This document shows positions 48,898 through 58,530 of a stretch of 64,000 bases of DNA, one piece after another (the first letter of the stretch is position 1; every line of letters starts with the position of its first letter). Source of the stretch: Leptofilum sp041748655 (GTDB lineage Bacteria; Chloroflexota; Anaerolineae; Promineifilales; Promineifilaceae); NCBI GenBank assembly GCA_041748655.1, contig JBGTCV010000066.1, positions 1-64,000 on the forward strand. Reading direction: 5' to 3'. The notes below the pieces were generated by a model. It did not search any database. It was not told the DNA's origin and saw nothing but the letters and a program-made list of their open reading frames with translations. A program made the position numbers and the translations under genes.

Positions 48898-49477
48898 ATG
48901 CATGGGTGGGTAGATTGGGGGTTGAAACCGTGCCGACGACACAGAGCCGGGTAGACATTTCGGCCATTTGCCGGGGAGAGTAGGGCATATCATTTAGCAG
49001 CCACCAGGTAATAAGGGCATACAGAGAGCCAGCCACATGCCGGGCCATGATTTCGATGGGGGCGTGTGGCGCTGTATTGCCTAAACCTGCCCGCAGCTGA
49101 AGCTCGCTGTATTGGGCAATATAATCGATGACCCGGTTGATAACGTAACCAATCCCATTTTCCCCAAGCAGCACCCGGTATAAATCCGCATTTTCAGCCA
49201 CATGGGCAAAAATCAACTCGTCCGCCTCCGGTGTTTCCCAGATGGGCTTATCTACTGTGAGGGTGGTGATTTGCTGCACCAGGGCGTCAAAATAGCCTTC
49301 CAGGCTGTCTACCAGCAGCTCCTCTTTGCTGCCATAATGCAGGTAAAAGGTGGCTCGATTCAGATCCGCCCGGTCGGCAATGTCCTGAATGGTGATCTGG
49401 TCATACTTTTTTTCCTTCACCAGCGCCAGCAGCGCCTGTCCCAACAGGTTACGGGAGCGTCTCACACGTCTGTCCAT
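48896..49477 (-). CDS. TetR/AcrR-family transcriptional regulator
   Basis: The product has 193 residues. The helix-turn-helix lies at about 25-50 (I-T-I-Q-D-I-A-D-R-A-D-L-N-R-A-T-F-Y-L-H-Y), the classic TetR recognition segment, followed by G-S-K-E-E-L. The C-terminal ligand-binding part is unlike any I recognise. It is divergent from the cytochrome P450 gene with a 211-bp shared region, so it most likely controls that gene and itself. GAGGGA precedes ATG. Confidence 0.9.
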   Translation of the reverse strand: MDRRVRRSRNLLGQALLALVKEKKYDQITIQDIADRADLNRATFYLHYGSKEELLVDSLEGYFDALVQQITTLTVDKPIWETPEADELIFAHVAENADLYRVLLGENGIGYVINRVIDYIAQYSELQLRAGLGNTAPHAPIEIMARHVAGSLYALITWWLLNDMPYSPRQMAEMSTRLCVVGTVSTPNLPTHA

Positions 49478-49546
49478 TTTTCCCTCGCTTTTGGCGTCGT
49501 TTAATCGACAGCTGTTGATAAAACGACGGAGAATTGAAGTTCATCC

Positions 49547-49575
49547 TTGACAAGGATTAAAACCGATTTATTATT
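49547..49575 (+). promoter_or_regulatory. Promoter of the cytochrome P450 gene
   Basis: A perfect TTGACA (49547-49552) is followed by an AT-rich -10 (TATTAT at 49569 or ATTATT at 49570) at 16-17 nt. It lies in the TetR/P450 divergent region. Confidence 0.55.
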
Positions 49576-49688
49576 TCGGCAACACTCTATCAATTAAACA
49601 ACAACTTGTCAATTATCTTGAATATATTAACCTCTGGCAAGCTATATGGCTACCTGCAAGAGGTTTGGCAAACAAAGGAGTTAATCGC

Positions 49689-51086
49689 ATGGCAGTTAAA
49701 CGGCCGTCTGGCCCCAAGGGCAATCTCATTATGGGCAGCATCAACCAGTTCAGCCTGGATGAACCTGCTTTTTTGCTGGAAAGCGTCAAGCAGCACGGTG
49801 ATCTGGTTTACTTTCGGCTGGCGCATGTGCATACCTACCTGCTTGGTCATCCAGATCTGATTCGGGAAGTATTGGTGACACAAAGCGACAAATTTGAAAA
49901 AGCGCCGCTGGACAAGCAAATTTTGGGCAAATTTTTGGGTAACGGGCTGCTTACCAGCGATGGCGATTTCCACAAGCGTCAGCGGCGGTTGGCTCAACCC
50001 GCCTTCCACAGCAAGCGCATTCAAAATTATGCCGAGGTGATGGTTGAGTATGCGAATCAGATCATGGCGGGCTGGCGGGATAACGCCGTAGTGGACATAG
50101 CGGAAGAGATGATGCATCTGACGATGCTGATCGTCTCCAAAACGCTGTTTGATGCGGATGCCGTGACGGGTTCAGGAGATACGGCCGTTGCCATCAGCAG
50201 CGCCATGCACGATTTCCAGGCCATCTCTAACCGAGATTACCAGCGGGGGTTCACGCTGCCCAACTGGCTGCCCACGGCCGACAATCGCCTGCGCAACCGG
50301 GCGGCGGCGGCGTTCAACCAGGTCATGGAACAAATTATTGCCGAGCGGTGGCAAACGGCCGTTAACGGCCAGATTACCGACACGGGCGATTTGCTCTCCA
50401 TGCTCATGCTCTCGGTGGATGAGGATGGCGCGGTGATGGACGACCGGCAGCTGCGTGACGAGGTGGCCACCCTGTTTGCCGCCGGGCACGAGACCACATC
50501 CAATGCCCTAAGCTGGACCTGGTATCTGCTGGCGCAGCACCCGGAAGTGGAAGCTAAACTGCACGCGGAGCTGGACAGCGTGCTGGCGGGCCGCCAACCC
50601 ACCCTGGCCGATCTGCCCAACCTGCCCTACACGCTGCAAATCATCAAAGAGTCGATGCGGCTTTACCCGCCTGCCTGGATTTTAAACGGCCGTATCGCCT
50701 TGGAAGATGTGCAGCTAGGCGGCTACACCGTGCCCAAAGGCAGCACCCTCTTCATTTCGCCCTACGTGATGCACCACCTGCCCCAATATTTTGCCGAGCC
50801 GGAAGCGTTCCAGCCGGGACGTTTCACGCCGGAGTTTGAGAAGTCGCTGCCCAAATATGCCTACATGCCGTTTGGCGGCGGTACGCGAGTCTGCATTGGC
50901 AACAGCTTTGCCATGATGGAAGCCCAACTCATTCTGGCGGCCGTGGCCCAGCGGTTCCGCCTGGCGCTGGCCACAGACAAGCCAGTACGCTACAATGCCC
51001 AAATTACCCTCACCCCCGTCGATGGAATTCAAATGCGAGTCGTTGAACGAGAAACAGCCGAAGAAGCAAAATTAGCTTACGCCTGA
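49689..51086 (+). CDS. Cytochrome P450
   Basis: The product has 465 residues. The I-helix oxygen-binding motif is A-A-G-H-E-T-T-S (about 264-271), the K-helix is K-E-S-M-R (about 320-324) and the heme loop is F-G-G-G-T-R-V-C-I-G (Cys about 402). It is a class like CYP102/CYP4-type fatty-acid hydroxylases (HETTSNALSWTWYLLAQHPE), without a reductase domain, so it needs separate electron partners that are not in the window. AAGGAG is 8 nt before ATG. Its 3' end overlaps the convergent REC-kinase gene by 10 bp. A divergent TetR regulator is probably its control. Confidence 0.93.
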   Translation: MAVKRPSGPKGNLIMGSINQFSLDEPAFLLESVKQHGDLVYFRLAHVHTYLLGHPDLIREVLVTQSDKFEKAPLDKQILGKFLGNGLLTSDGDFHKRQRRLAQPAFHSKRIQNYAEVMVEYANQIMAGWRDNAVVDIAEEMMHLTMLIVSKTLFDADAVTGSGDTAVAISSAMHDFQAISNRDYQRGFTLPNWLPTADNRLRNRAAAAFNQVMEQIIAERWQTAVNGQITDTGDLLSMLMLSVDEDGAVMDDRQLRDEVATLFAAGHETTSNALSWTWYLLAQHPEVEAKLHAELDSVLAGRQPTLADLPNLPYTLQIIKESMRLYPPAWILNGRIALEDVQLGGYTVPKGSTLFISPYVMHHLPQYFAEPEAFQPGRFTPEFEKSLPKYAYMPFGGGTRVCIGNSFAMMEAQLILAAVAQRFRLALATDKPVRYNAQITLTPVDGIQMRVVERETAEEAKLAYA

Positions 51087-52495
51087 TGCGCAGCAACCGG
51101 CAGGTGTACCTCAAAGCGCGTCTCGCCGGGGCGGGATTGCAGGGTGAAACGGCCGTTATGCTTCTGCACCACAATGTTGTAGGAAATGTTCAGCCCCAGG
51201 CCGGTCCCCTGCCCCGGTGGCTTGGTCGTAAAAAAAGGATCAAAAATCTTGGCCTGAATTCCTTCCGGAATGCCGGGGCCATTGTCCGTGACAGCGACCA
51301 CCACCCAATCGCCCTCGCGCCGGGTTTGCAATTTCAGCTCCCCCTGCCCCGACATCGCATCAATCGCATTGTCGATCAGATTGGTCCACACCTGGTTCAG
51401 CTCACTGCCATAGGCATCGATCAGCGGCACGTCCGCGCCGTAATCGCGCACGACCTGCACACCCCCCTTGAGCTTGTGGCGCAAAATGGCCAGCGTGCCG
51501 TCCAGCCCCTCATGAATGTCCACCTGCTGCGTCGGCGCCTGATCCATGTAGCTGTACGATTTCAACCCCTTGACGATTTCCGATATGCGGCCAGTCGCCT
51601 GGCTGATCTCCTGCGCCAGGGCAAACAGAGCGTAGGTGGCGCTGATCCAGGCAATCACTGCGGGCAGCTGCGCCGGGCCAAAGGTGGCTCCCAACCGCCG
51701 CAGCGCCGTTTCGTCGTAGCCCAGGGCCACCAGCTCCGGCGCGTACTCCCAACCGTCCGCCACCTGCTGCGCCGCCAGCCACGCTTCGATCTCATCCTGC
51801 CGGTCGCTGCGCGTCAGGCTGTCCAGGTCCAGCGGGCGCAAGGCCTGCTGCGCCGCCCGCTCAAGCAGCGCCGTCAGCTCCGCCGCCTGCCCGGAAGAGA
51901 ACCCGTACATGTCCAGGCGCAGCTTGGCCTGCTGCAAACGGCCGATTGCCGTGAGCAAGTAGCTGGCACTGCGCTGGGCTGCGGCGGCGGGATTGTTCAG
52001 CTCGTGGGCCACGCCCGCGCTGAGACGACCCAACGTCGCCAACTTTTCTGACTGACGCAGCAGCACCTCCTGCTGTAAATACACCTTTTCCAGATCACGC
52101 AGTTTCTTTTTTTCCAGGCTGGTATCCAGCCGGGCCTTTAGCAGCACCGGGTCGAACGGCTTGGGCAGAAAATCTTCCGCGCCCATCTGGATGCAGCGCA
52201 CGATATTGTCCATTTCATCCAGCGCCGAGATGACGATGACCACACTATCGCGCCAGTCGGCGTTGGCCTTGATTTCCCGCAGCACGGCATAACCGTCCAT
52301 CTCTGGCATGAGCAGATCAAGCAGCACCACGTCAAACGGCCGTTCCCCCAACATCGCCAGCGCCAGACGGCCGTTTTCGGCCACCGCCACCTCATGCCCC
52401 TGCTGCTGCAACATGCGGGCCAGCTTGATGCGATTCATGCCATTATCATCTACCACCAGAATCTGCCCTTGAGGATTTGGTTTATCAACTGTCAT
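51077..52495 (-). CDS. Response regulator - histidine kinase fusion (REC-HisKA-HATPase)
   Basis: The product has 472 residues. A receiver domain (L-V-V-D-D-N at the start, phospho-acceptor in V-V-L-L-D-L-L-M-P, Lys in P-K-P-F) leads through a short coiled coil to a kinase with H-box S-A-G-V-A-H-E-L-N-N-P, N-box W-T-N-L-I-D-N-A-I-D-A and G-boxes D-N-G-P-G-I-P and G-T-G-L-G-L. No sensor or membrane domain is present. It is the last gene of a three-gene operon, overlaps the hybrid kinase by 11 bp, and may be its phosphorelay partner. Confidence 0.92.
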   Translation of the reverse strand: MTVDKPNPQGQILVVDDNGMNRIKLARMLQQQGHEVAVAENGRLALAMLGERPFDVVLLDLLMPEMDGYAVLREIKANADWRDSVVIVISALDEMDNIVRCIQMGAEDFLPKPFDPVLLKARLDTSLEKKKLRDLEKVYLQQEVLLRQSEKLATLGRLSAGVAHELNNPAAAAQRSASYLLTAIGRLQQAKLRLDMYGFSSGQAAELTALLERAAQQALRPLDLDSLTRSDRQDEIEAWLAAQQVADGWEYAPELVALGYDETALRRLGATFGPAQLPAVIAWISATYALFALAQEISQATGRISEIVKGLKSYSYMDQAPTQQVDIHEGLDGTLAILRHKLKGGVQVVRDYGADVPLIDAYGSELNQVWTNLIDNAIDAMSGQGELKLQTRREGDWVVVAVTDNGPGIPEGIQAKIFDPFFTTKPPGQGTGLGLNISYNIVVQKHNGRFTLQSRPGETRFEVHLPVAAHQA

Positions 52496-55400
52496 GGTCC
52501 GTCCTTTGTCCCGACCGCACCTGTCGCAGCGCCTTTTCGACCGCCGTGTAAGCCTCCGTCATGGCAGCAAGCAGAGCGGGCAGATCGGCCAAATCCCCCT
52601 GTTTAGCCAACACCTCCACCTGAACCGTCAGTTCATGCAGGTGGGCGGCTCCAAAGTCGGCTACGTTGGCCTTCAGGCTGTGGGCTGCCAGGCGAATGAC
52701 GGGGGCCTCACTTTCGGCCAGGCCGCGCTGCATCTGGGCCAGCAGCTGCGGCGCTTCAGCCAAAAACCCATCGATCAGTTCGTAGAGATAAGCTGGTTCG
52801 CCGCCCATCATTTCCTGCAGTCGCGCCAGGGCGGCTGCATCCACGGCCGTTTCAAGATCGATTGGCGGTGGGGCAACGGCCGTTTCTTCGTCAATCAGCG
52901 TCATTTGGGTGGCAAGGCTGGCCCTATTTTGCGCCGCCTGTTCCAGCGTTTTCCTCAGCGCCTGAACCCGAATCGGCTTGGCCAGAAAATCATCCATGCC
53001 GGCCGCCCGGCAGGTGATGCGCTCATCCATGAGCACATCGGCCGTAGTGGCGACGACGTACGGCTGGGGCAGCGCCATCTGGCGCATGCGCCGCGTCGCT
53101 TCCAGCCCATCCATCACCGGCATCTGCACATCCATGAACACCACATCGTACGGTTGGCGCTGAACGGCCGTTAACGCTTCCAGCCCATTCCCCGCCACAT
53201 CGACCCGGTAACCCAGCCGCTGCAACAGGCGCACCCCCAGCTTCTGGTTGGTGCTGTTGTCGTCTACCAGCAAAATGCGCAGCGGCAGCCGCTGGCCCAT
53301 TTGCGGATCAAATTCAGACCGGGAAACGGCCGTTTCTTGCTGGGGCTGGAACGGCCGTCCCAGGAAAATATGCAAAAGCGTGTCGTAAAGTAGGGAAGGC
53401 TTTACCGGTTTGGTCAGCGTTGCGGCAAAGGTCGCCTCAGCCAGCGGGCGCTGTTCACTCGTTAAGCCACCCAATGAGGTGAGCAGCAGCAGCGGCAGCT
53501 CTTTACCCTGCTGGACAGAACGAAGTTGTGCAGCCAGGGTCAGACCATCCATTTCCGGCATCTGCATATCCAGAACGGCCGCATCAAAAGGGGCATCCCG
53601 GCACAGTTCGGCCAAAGCATCTTTGGAAGCAGCCACGGTGCAGGCGGTCATCCCCCACGCTTCCGCCTGCCGCTGCAAAATGCGCCGGTTGGTAGCGTTA
53701 TCAGCCACAATCAGCAGGCGTCGGCCCGCCAGATGGGGCTGTACATCTTGCAAAAAGGCTCGTTCTGGGCCAGCGACCACCTCAGCCTGGATGGTGAAGG
53801 TAAAGACCGAGCCTTCACCCAGGCGGCTTTCCACGGCAATGCTGCCGCCCATCAGTTCAGACAAACGCTTGCAAATGGCCAATCCCAGCCCAGTTCCGCC
53901 GTAGGTGCGCGTGGTGGAGGCGTCTACCTGGCTAAAGGAGCGAAACAGCCGGTCCCTACGGTTGGGCGGGATGCCAATGCCCGTATCGCGCACGGCAAAA
54001 TGGAGCAAATAGGCAGCGGCCACGTTGGGCAAAGGCTCGGCGTAAATGGTAATGACCACTTCCCCTTGCTCGGTAAACTTTATGCCGTTGCTGAGCAGAT
54101 TGATCAGAATCTGGCGCAGGCGAGTCACGTCCCCCACGATTGTTTCCGGCGTTTCGGGCGCAATGGTGTAGGCCAGGTCCAGCCTTTTTTCGGCGGCACG
54201 AACGGCCATCAGGTCCAGGGAAGCTTCAACGGCATCGCGCAGGTTGAACGGCCGTTTCTCCAACGCCAACTGCCCCGCCTCAATCTTGGAAAAATCGAGA
54301 ATATCGTTAATCAACAGCAGCAAAATCTCGCCGCTGCTGCGGATCGTTTCCGTGAATTCGCGCTGTTCGGCCGTTTGCGGCGTATCCAGCAGCAGGCTGG
54401 TCATGCCGATGACGGCATTCATGGGGGTACGAATTTCGTGGCTCATGGTGGCCAGGAAGGCGCTTTTGGCTTCATTGGCGGCCACAGCGGCAGCGCGGGC
54501 AGCGGCCGTTTCCTCATACAAGCGGGCATTGGTGATGGCAATCGAAGCAAGCCTGGTCAAACTTTCCAACAATTGCAAATCGGCCGCATTAAAAGGGGCA
54601 TTCCCGGCTGGTCGCCAGATAGACATGACGCCAATCACCACCTGCCGGGAGAAAAGCGGCGCTACCATCAGCTTTTCCGCCTGCTGCGCCGCCGAAACGT
54701 TGGGCAGCGTCACCCGGCGCGGGTCAGAGGAGGTGTCGGACACGATTTCAGCCACGCCACTTTGGGCCACATAGCCGATGATCCCCTGCCCCAAACGAGG
54801 CTCAAACGCTCTCACTTCGGCAGGGATCGCCCCGGCACAGGCAATCAGCCGCAGCGTGTGCGTTTCTGGATGCACCAGGTAGATGGCGCAGTTGTTGGCC
54901 GCCAGCAGCGTCCGTGCGTGTTCCGTGATGCGCCCCAGCAGCAGATCCAAATCGAGGGTGGCCAAAACATCGTTGCCAATTTCGGCCAGCGAGGTCATCT
55001 CGGTCGCCTGCCGCCTCATGTTGCGCAAGAGGCGAACGTTTTCGGCCAATGTTTCATCTTTCTGGCGCAGAAAGTGGTACAGCAGACCAAAAGCGGCCGT
55101 TAGCGGACCTACAATATTTATGGCAAAAAAGAGGGTGAGCACTCCGGGTTCGGTTACTATTCGCTGGCTCACGAGCGGTTCAAGCCAAACGCTAATCAGT
55201 ACCAACAGCAGAAAGGCCAAAAACCAGCCGGTTGCCTGACGGCGATTGGCCACCAGGAGCGCCCCCAGCGGGGCAATCAACGACCAAAGGACGGTGGCGC
55301 TGCCCTGTATCAGGCCGCCCAACAGGAGCATCATGAAAAAGGGCAGCAGCAAAGAGGCGGCAAGCTGAATAAAGCGAAAGCGGCGGAACTGGCCCGTTTG

Positions 55401-55652
55401 GGCAAAAATGAGTACGTTGAAAAGCGACAAAAGACCGTAGCCGAAAGGCGGCAGCAGCGTCAGGGAGCTGTCGTAAAATAGATAGGCAAAAATTCCCCAG
55501 ATAATACCAGCCAGGCTCATCAACGTGGCAAAACTGAGCATCAGCGAGCGGCGCAGGCGCATCTCATTATCCTCATCAGGTGTAGCCCCGATGCGGGACA
55601 ATTTGTTGCGGAACAGTAAGCGAAGCCAGCGCCACGGCCTATAAAAAATCAT
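52485..55652 (-). CDS. Hybrid sensor histidine kinase with membrane domain, GAF, two receivers and Hpt
   Basis: The product has 1055 residues. About six membrane helices (30-200) precede a GAF domain (~225-375), H-box M-S-H-E-I-R-T-P-M-N (near 405), an ATPase domain with I-N-L-L-S-N-G-I-K-F and G-T-G-L-G-L-A-I, then REC1 (~640-760), REC2 (~790-910) and an Hpt with the phospho-His in A-A-H-S-L-K-A. REC2 has the full acidic set (L-V-D-D-N, F-M-D-V-Q-M-P). REC1 reads I-V-A-D-N, so one acidic pocket residue is missing, although its acceptor Asp (V-L-D-M-Q-M-P) remains. It is coupled upstream by a 1-nt overlap (TGATG) and downstream by 11 bp. Confidence 0.92.
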   Translation of the reverse strand: MIFYRPWRWLRLLFRNKLSRIGATPDEDNEMRLRRSLMLSFATLMSLAGIIWGIFAYLFYDSSLTLLPPFGYGLLSLFNVLIFAQTGQFRRFRFIQLAASLLLPFFMMLLLGGLIQGSATVLWSLIAPLGALLVANRRQATGWFLAFLLLVLISVWLEPLVSQRIVTEPGVLTLFFAINIVGPLTAAFGLLYHFLRQKDETLAENVRLLRNMRRQATEMTSLAEIGNDVLATLDLDLLLGRITEHARTLLAANNCAIYLVHPETHTLRLIACAGAIPAEVRAFEPRLGQGIIGYVAQSGVAEIVSDTSSDPRRVTLPNVSAAQQAEKLMVAPLFSRQVVIGVMSIWRPAGNAPFNAADLQLLESLTRLASIAITNARLYEETAAARAAAVAANEAKSAFLATMSHEIRTPMNAVIGMTSLLLDTPQTAEQREFTETIRSSGEILLLLINDILDFSKIEAGQLALEKRPFNLRDAVEASLDLMAVRAAEKRLDLAYTIAPETPETIVGDVTRLRQILINLLSNGIKFTEQGEVVITIYAEPLPNVAAAYLLHFAVRDTGIGIPPNRRDRLFRSFSQVDASTTRTYGGTGLGLAICKRLSELMGGSIAVESRLGEGSVFTFTIQAEVVAGPERAFLQDVQPHLAGRRLLIVADNATNRRILQRQAEAWGMTACTVAASKDALAELCRDAPFDAAVLDMQMPEMDGLTLAAQLRSVQQGKELPLLLLTSLGGLTSEQRPLAEATFAATLTKPVKPSLLYDTLLHIFLGRPFQPQQETAVSRSEFDPQMGQRLPLRILLVDDNSTNQKLGVRLLQRLGYRVDVAGNGLEALTAVQRQPYDVVFMDVQMPVMDGLEATRRMRQMALPQPYVVATTADVLMDERITCRAAGMDDFLAKPIRVQALRKTLEQAAQNRASLATQMTLIDEETAVAPPPIDLETAVDAAALARLQEMMGGEPAYLYELIDGFLAEAPQLLAQMQRGLAESEAPVIRLAAHSLKANVADFGAAHLHELTVQVEVLAKQGDLADLPALLAAMTEAYTAVEKALRQVRSGQRTDHDS

Positions 55653-57313
55653 CAGACGCTCTTCAAATATTGGTGCACCAACCGGACGGCAATGGCCCCT
55701 TCGCCCACGGCCGAAGCGACACGCCGGGTGGCCCCCTGCCGTACATCGCCAACGGCAAAGATGCCGGGAACGCTGGTTTCCAAATAGTAGGGGTTACGCT
55801 TGAGTTTCCAACTGGTGGGCCAACGGCCGTTTTGCAGCAAATCTTGCCCCGTGGGAATAAACCCGGCCCGGTTGCGCAGCACCACATCGGCCACCAGATC
55901 AGAATGTGGCACTGCCCCAATGAACAAAAACAACCCTTTGGCCGGCACCGTTTCCTCCTCGCCGCTGTCTACGCGGCGCAGCGTAATATTTTCCAGCCGC
56001 TGCTCCCCAGCCACGCCCACCACCACGGTGTACAGCTTCACCTCGATATTTTCTGTGGCGTTGATCTGATCCACTAAATATTGAGACATCCCCATTTGCA
56101 GAGAGCTACCCCGCACCAAAATCGTCACCTTTTCAGCGTAGCGGGAGAAAAACATCGCGCCCTGCCCCGCAGAATTGGCCCCGCCCACAATAAAGACATG
56201 TGCTCCTCTGTAGTGAGCCGCTTCTGTCATTGCCGCCCCGTAATAGATGCCCGCCCCGGCAAGACGATCAATTCCCGGCAGATCGAGCTTGCGTACGGTA
56301 ACGCCGGTGGCCAGGATGAGAGCGTGGCAGCTTAATTCAGTCCCATCGCTGAGGGTGACAATACGGTACGGATCTTCCACGCGAACGCCAACCACTTCCT
56401 GGGCAGTCAGAATTTCAGCGCCAAAGCGGATGGCCTGGATTGTGGCTCGCTGGGCCAGTTCGGCCCCGCTCAGACCTTTGGGGAAACCTAAATAATTTTC
56501 AATTCGCGAGCTGGTGCCAGCCTGTCCCCCTGTCGCTTCCTTTTCAATGAGCGCGGTATGCAGCCCTTCCGACGCGCCGTAAACGGCCGCTCCCAACCCC
56601 CCAGGCCCCGCGCCAATGATAATCAGATCGTAAAACGGCCTGGTAGCCTGGGTTTGCAGCCCAATTTTTTCGGCCAGCGTGCGATGATCGGGATTGACCA
56701 GCGTGCTGCCATCGGGGAAGAAAAGGACGGGCAGGATAATTGGTTCTGAACTGGAGGCGGTAACGAGAGCGGCCGTTTCTGCATCCGTTTCAATATCCAG
56801 CCATTGGTAGGGAATCCGGTTGCGCGATAAAAAATCTTTGACCCGATGGGAACCCGGCGACCAAAGCGTGCCCGCTACCCGTAAGCCATCAAACAGCACG
56901 GGCACGGTGGCCCACCAGTCGCTGAGCAGATCATCCAAAATAGGATACATCTGCTGCTCTGGGGGATGCCACGGCTTCATCAAGTAGTAGTCGAGGCCAA
57001 GTTCGTTGATGCTGGCGATGGCGGCCTGGGTGTCGGCATAGGCGGTGAGCAGCACCTTGCGCGCCTGGGGATAATATTTGATCGCTTCAGCCAGGAAGGC
57101 TGTCCCTTCCATGTGCGGCATGCGCTGGTCCACCAGGAACAGGGCGACCGGATCGTTACGCGCCTTGAGCTGGCGCACTGCTTCCAACGCTTCCTGCCCA
57201 GAACTGGCCTTCAGAATGCGGTAGTCGCGGCGATACTGCTGGCGCAAATCCCTCTCGATAGCGTTCAGCACCTGTGGCTCATCGTCAATGGTGAAGAGTA
57301 CGGGCTTGGACAT
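55652..57313 (-). CDS. Response regulator - thioredoxin reductase-like FAD oxidoreductase fusion lacking CxxC
   Basis: The product has 553 residues. An N-terminal receiver (T-I-D-D-E-P, acceptor in F-L-V-D-Q-R-M-P, Lys in M-K-P-W) joins a glutaredoxin/thioredoxin-like linker (~130-215) and a pyridine nucleotide-disulfide oxidoreductase with I-I-I-G-A-G-P-G-G-L, G-G-Q-A-G-T-S-S-R-I-E-N-Y and G-I-F-A-V-G-D-V-R. Where thioredoxin reductases have CATC, this protein reads Y-G-A-A-M-T-E, with no Cys, so it cannot be a classical disulfide reductase. Fused response regulator/thioredoxin reductase proteins are known in several phyla. It is the first gene of the operon. A phosphorylation-controlled redox or NADH-sensing function is inferred. 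Confidence 0.9.
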   Translation of the reverse strand: MSKPVLFTIDDEPQVLNAIERDLRQQYRRDYRILKASSGQEALEAVRQLKARNDPVALFLVDQRMPHMEGTAFLAEAIKYYPQARKVLLTAYADTQAAIASINELGLDYYLMKPWHPPEQQMYPILDDLLSDWWATVPVLFDGLRVAGTLWSPGSHRVKDFLSRNRIPYQWLDIETDAETAALVTASSSEPIILPVLFFPDGSTLVNPDHRTLAEKIGLQTQATRPFYDLIIIGAGPGGLGAAVYGASEGLHTALIEKEATGGQAGTSSRIENYLGFPKGLSGAELAQRATIQAIRFGAEILTAQEVVGVRVEDPYRIVTLSDGTELSCHALILATGVTVRKLDLPGIDRLAGAGIYYGAAMTEAAHYRGAHVFIVGGANSAGQGAMFFSRYAEKVTILVRGSSLQMGMSQYLVDQINATENIEVKLYTVVVGVAGEQRLENITLRRVDSGEEETVPAKGLFLFIGAVPHSDLVADVVLRNRAGFIPTGQDLLQNGRWPTSWKLKRNPYYLETSVPGIFAVGDVRQGATRRVASAVGEGAIAVRLVHQYLKSV

Positions 57314-57452
57314 GCAAACAACTCCTAGACTAATGCGAGGTGAACAGATAAGCGAGCAGACCCATTTTATACACCCTTTCTAATTCAGGCACATTCATGG
57401 CAGGCTTTTTTCCATTCACCGTCATTTGTTGTCATATTGCTGTCTGGCTTGT

Positions 57453-57533
57453 GTTGGTCTACTGTCAGACCAACGACAGGTGCTGCGAATATACTCCAGC
57501 TGTTCAGGTGGGTCGCATCATCTGAACAGTTTT
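57453..57533 (+). promoter_or_regulatory. Two leader hairpins upstream of the lipoprotein-like gene
   Basis: GTTGGTCT-ACTGTC-AGACCAAC (57453-57474) and CTGTTCAGGTG / CATCTGAACAG-type stem (57500-57529, one or two wobbles) followed by TTTT. The second resembles the hairpin at 674-708 and is terminator-like, 60 nt before the start codon. Confidence 0.55.
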
Positions 57534-57592
57534 CTCGGCTCAGTCGTGTACGGCCGAATTTTCTCCAGGCCGTATCCAATTGGAGGAATCGT

Positions 57593-58513
57593 ATGTCTCG
57601 TTCCAGTAAAGTTCATTCCATTTACTTTTTTGCAGGCTTGTTTTTTCTGGCGCTGCTGCTTGCCCAGGCAGCTTGCTCCCCTACCCAGCGTGAAGGTGTG
57701 GTTCATATCGGTCAGGCCATCAATGAACAGGTGGATAAATCGCTAACGGAACCAAACGATCTGGTTTTTACCGGGCAAATTTCGGCGGAAAACGGCCGTT
57801 GGCTCAATGATCGCGTGGTGGTGCTGTTCAAAAATGGCCAGGAAATCGCCCGCACCACCACAACCCTGCGAGAAAACGGCCTGTCGCCCAATGGGCCAAT
57901 GGACGGCGTGTTTGAGCTGCGCACCCGCAACGAATACAAGTTGACCCACAACAACGCATTTTTCTACACAAATGGTACGCCAATCGAGATGAAACTGGTG
58001 TCTGGCGTGGTGGGAACCGCCTACATCGGTACCTGGTTCGACGGCCTCAGACCAGGCAGCCTCCGGGTGATCCGGGTGCCGGAAAAGCAGTTGGAATATG
58101 CCGTGGTGGTTCTCTCGATGCCGCTGCACGAGCTGCCGGAGAGCCATCGACAAGGAAATTTGCGCCTGGAAGGGGAGATGTTGGTCACAACGCTGGCAGG
58201 CGGAGCAGGTATGGGAGGGGGTGAAAATTTTGCGGTGCAGGCAACGGCCGTTCCCAACCCTAACCCCACACCGCAAGCTGCTATCCAGTTCACCCTTTTG
58301 CCCAGCCAAAACAGCGGCCTGACCTGGAATTTGCAAATGACCGGCTACTACGGCAACCGGTGGGACGTGTGGGAGCAATACCTGTCTGGGCGCGTGCCGG
58401 GGATGAGCTGGGAAGCTTTCAAAGAGGCTGTCCTGGTTTACAACCCACATTTGGAATCAGATAGCTTTGTGTTTTATCCCGAAAAAATGTATCGCCTGCC
58501 AATCTATCAATAA
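57593..58513 (+). CDS. Lipoprotein-like secreted protein, unknown function
   Basis: The product has 306 residues. The N-terminus S-R-S-S-K-V-H-S-I-Y is followed by a hydrophobic segment ending in L-L-L-A-Q-A-A-C-S-P, a lipobox-like site (Q at -3 is not canonical). The body has no recognised domain; short Pro/Thr-rich parts and a C-terminal region with W-D-V-W-E-Q-Y and P-E-K-M-Y-R-L-P are seen. The start at 57593 has GGAGGA 7 nt upstream; a longer frame begins at 57437 but would cross the hairpins. It ends at a convergent terminator. Confidence 0.75.
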   Translation: MSRSSKVHSIYFFAGLFFLALLLAQAACSPTQREGVVHIGQAINEQVDKSLTEPNDLVFTGQISAENGRWLNDRVVVLFKNGQEIARTTTTLRENGLSPNGPMDGVFELRTRNEYKLTHNNAFFYTNGTPIEMKLVSGVVGTAYIGTWFDGLRPGSLRVIRVPEKQLEYAVVVLSMPLHELPESHRQGNLRLEGEMLVTTLAGGAGMGGGENFAVQATAVPNPNPTPQAAIQFTLLPSQNSGLTWNLQMTGYYGNRWDVWEQYLSGRVPGMSWEAFKEAVLVYNPHLESDSFVFYPEKMYRLPIYQ

Positions 58514-58530
58514 TCGGGTCTTTGGGTTTG

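Noticed and set aside
53526..55103. A 525-residue open frame on the plus strand opposite the hybrid kinase
   Set aside because: The minus strand encodes GAF, kinase and receiver domains; the plus frame has no motif and a His/Gln/Gly-rich shadow composition.
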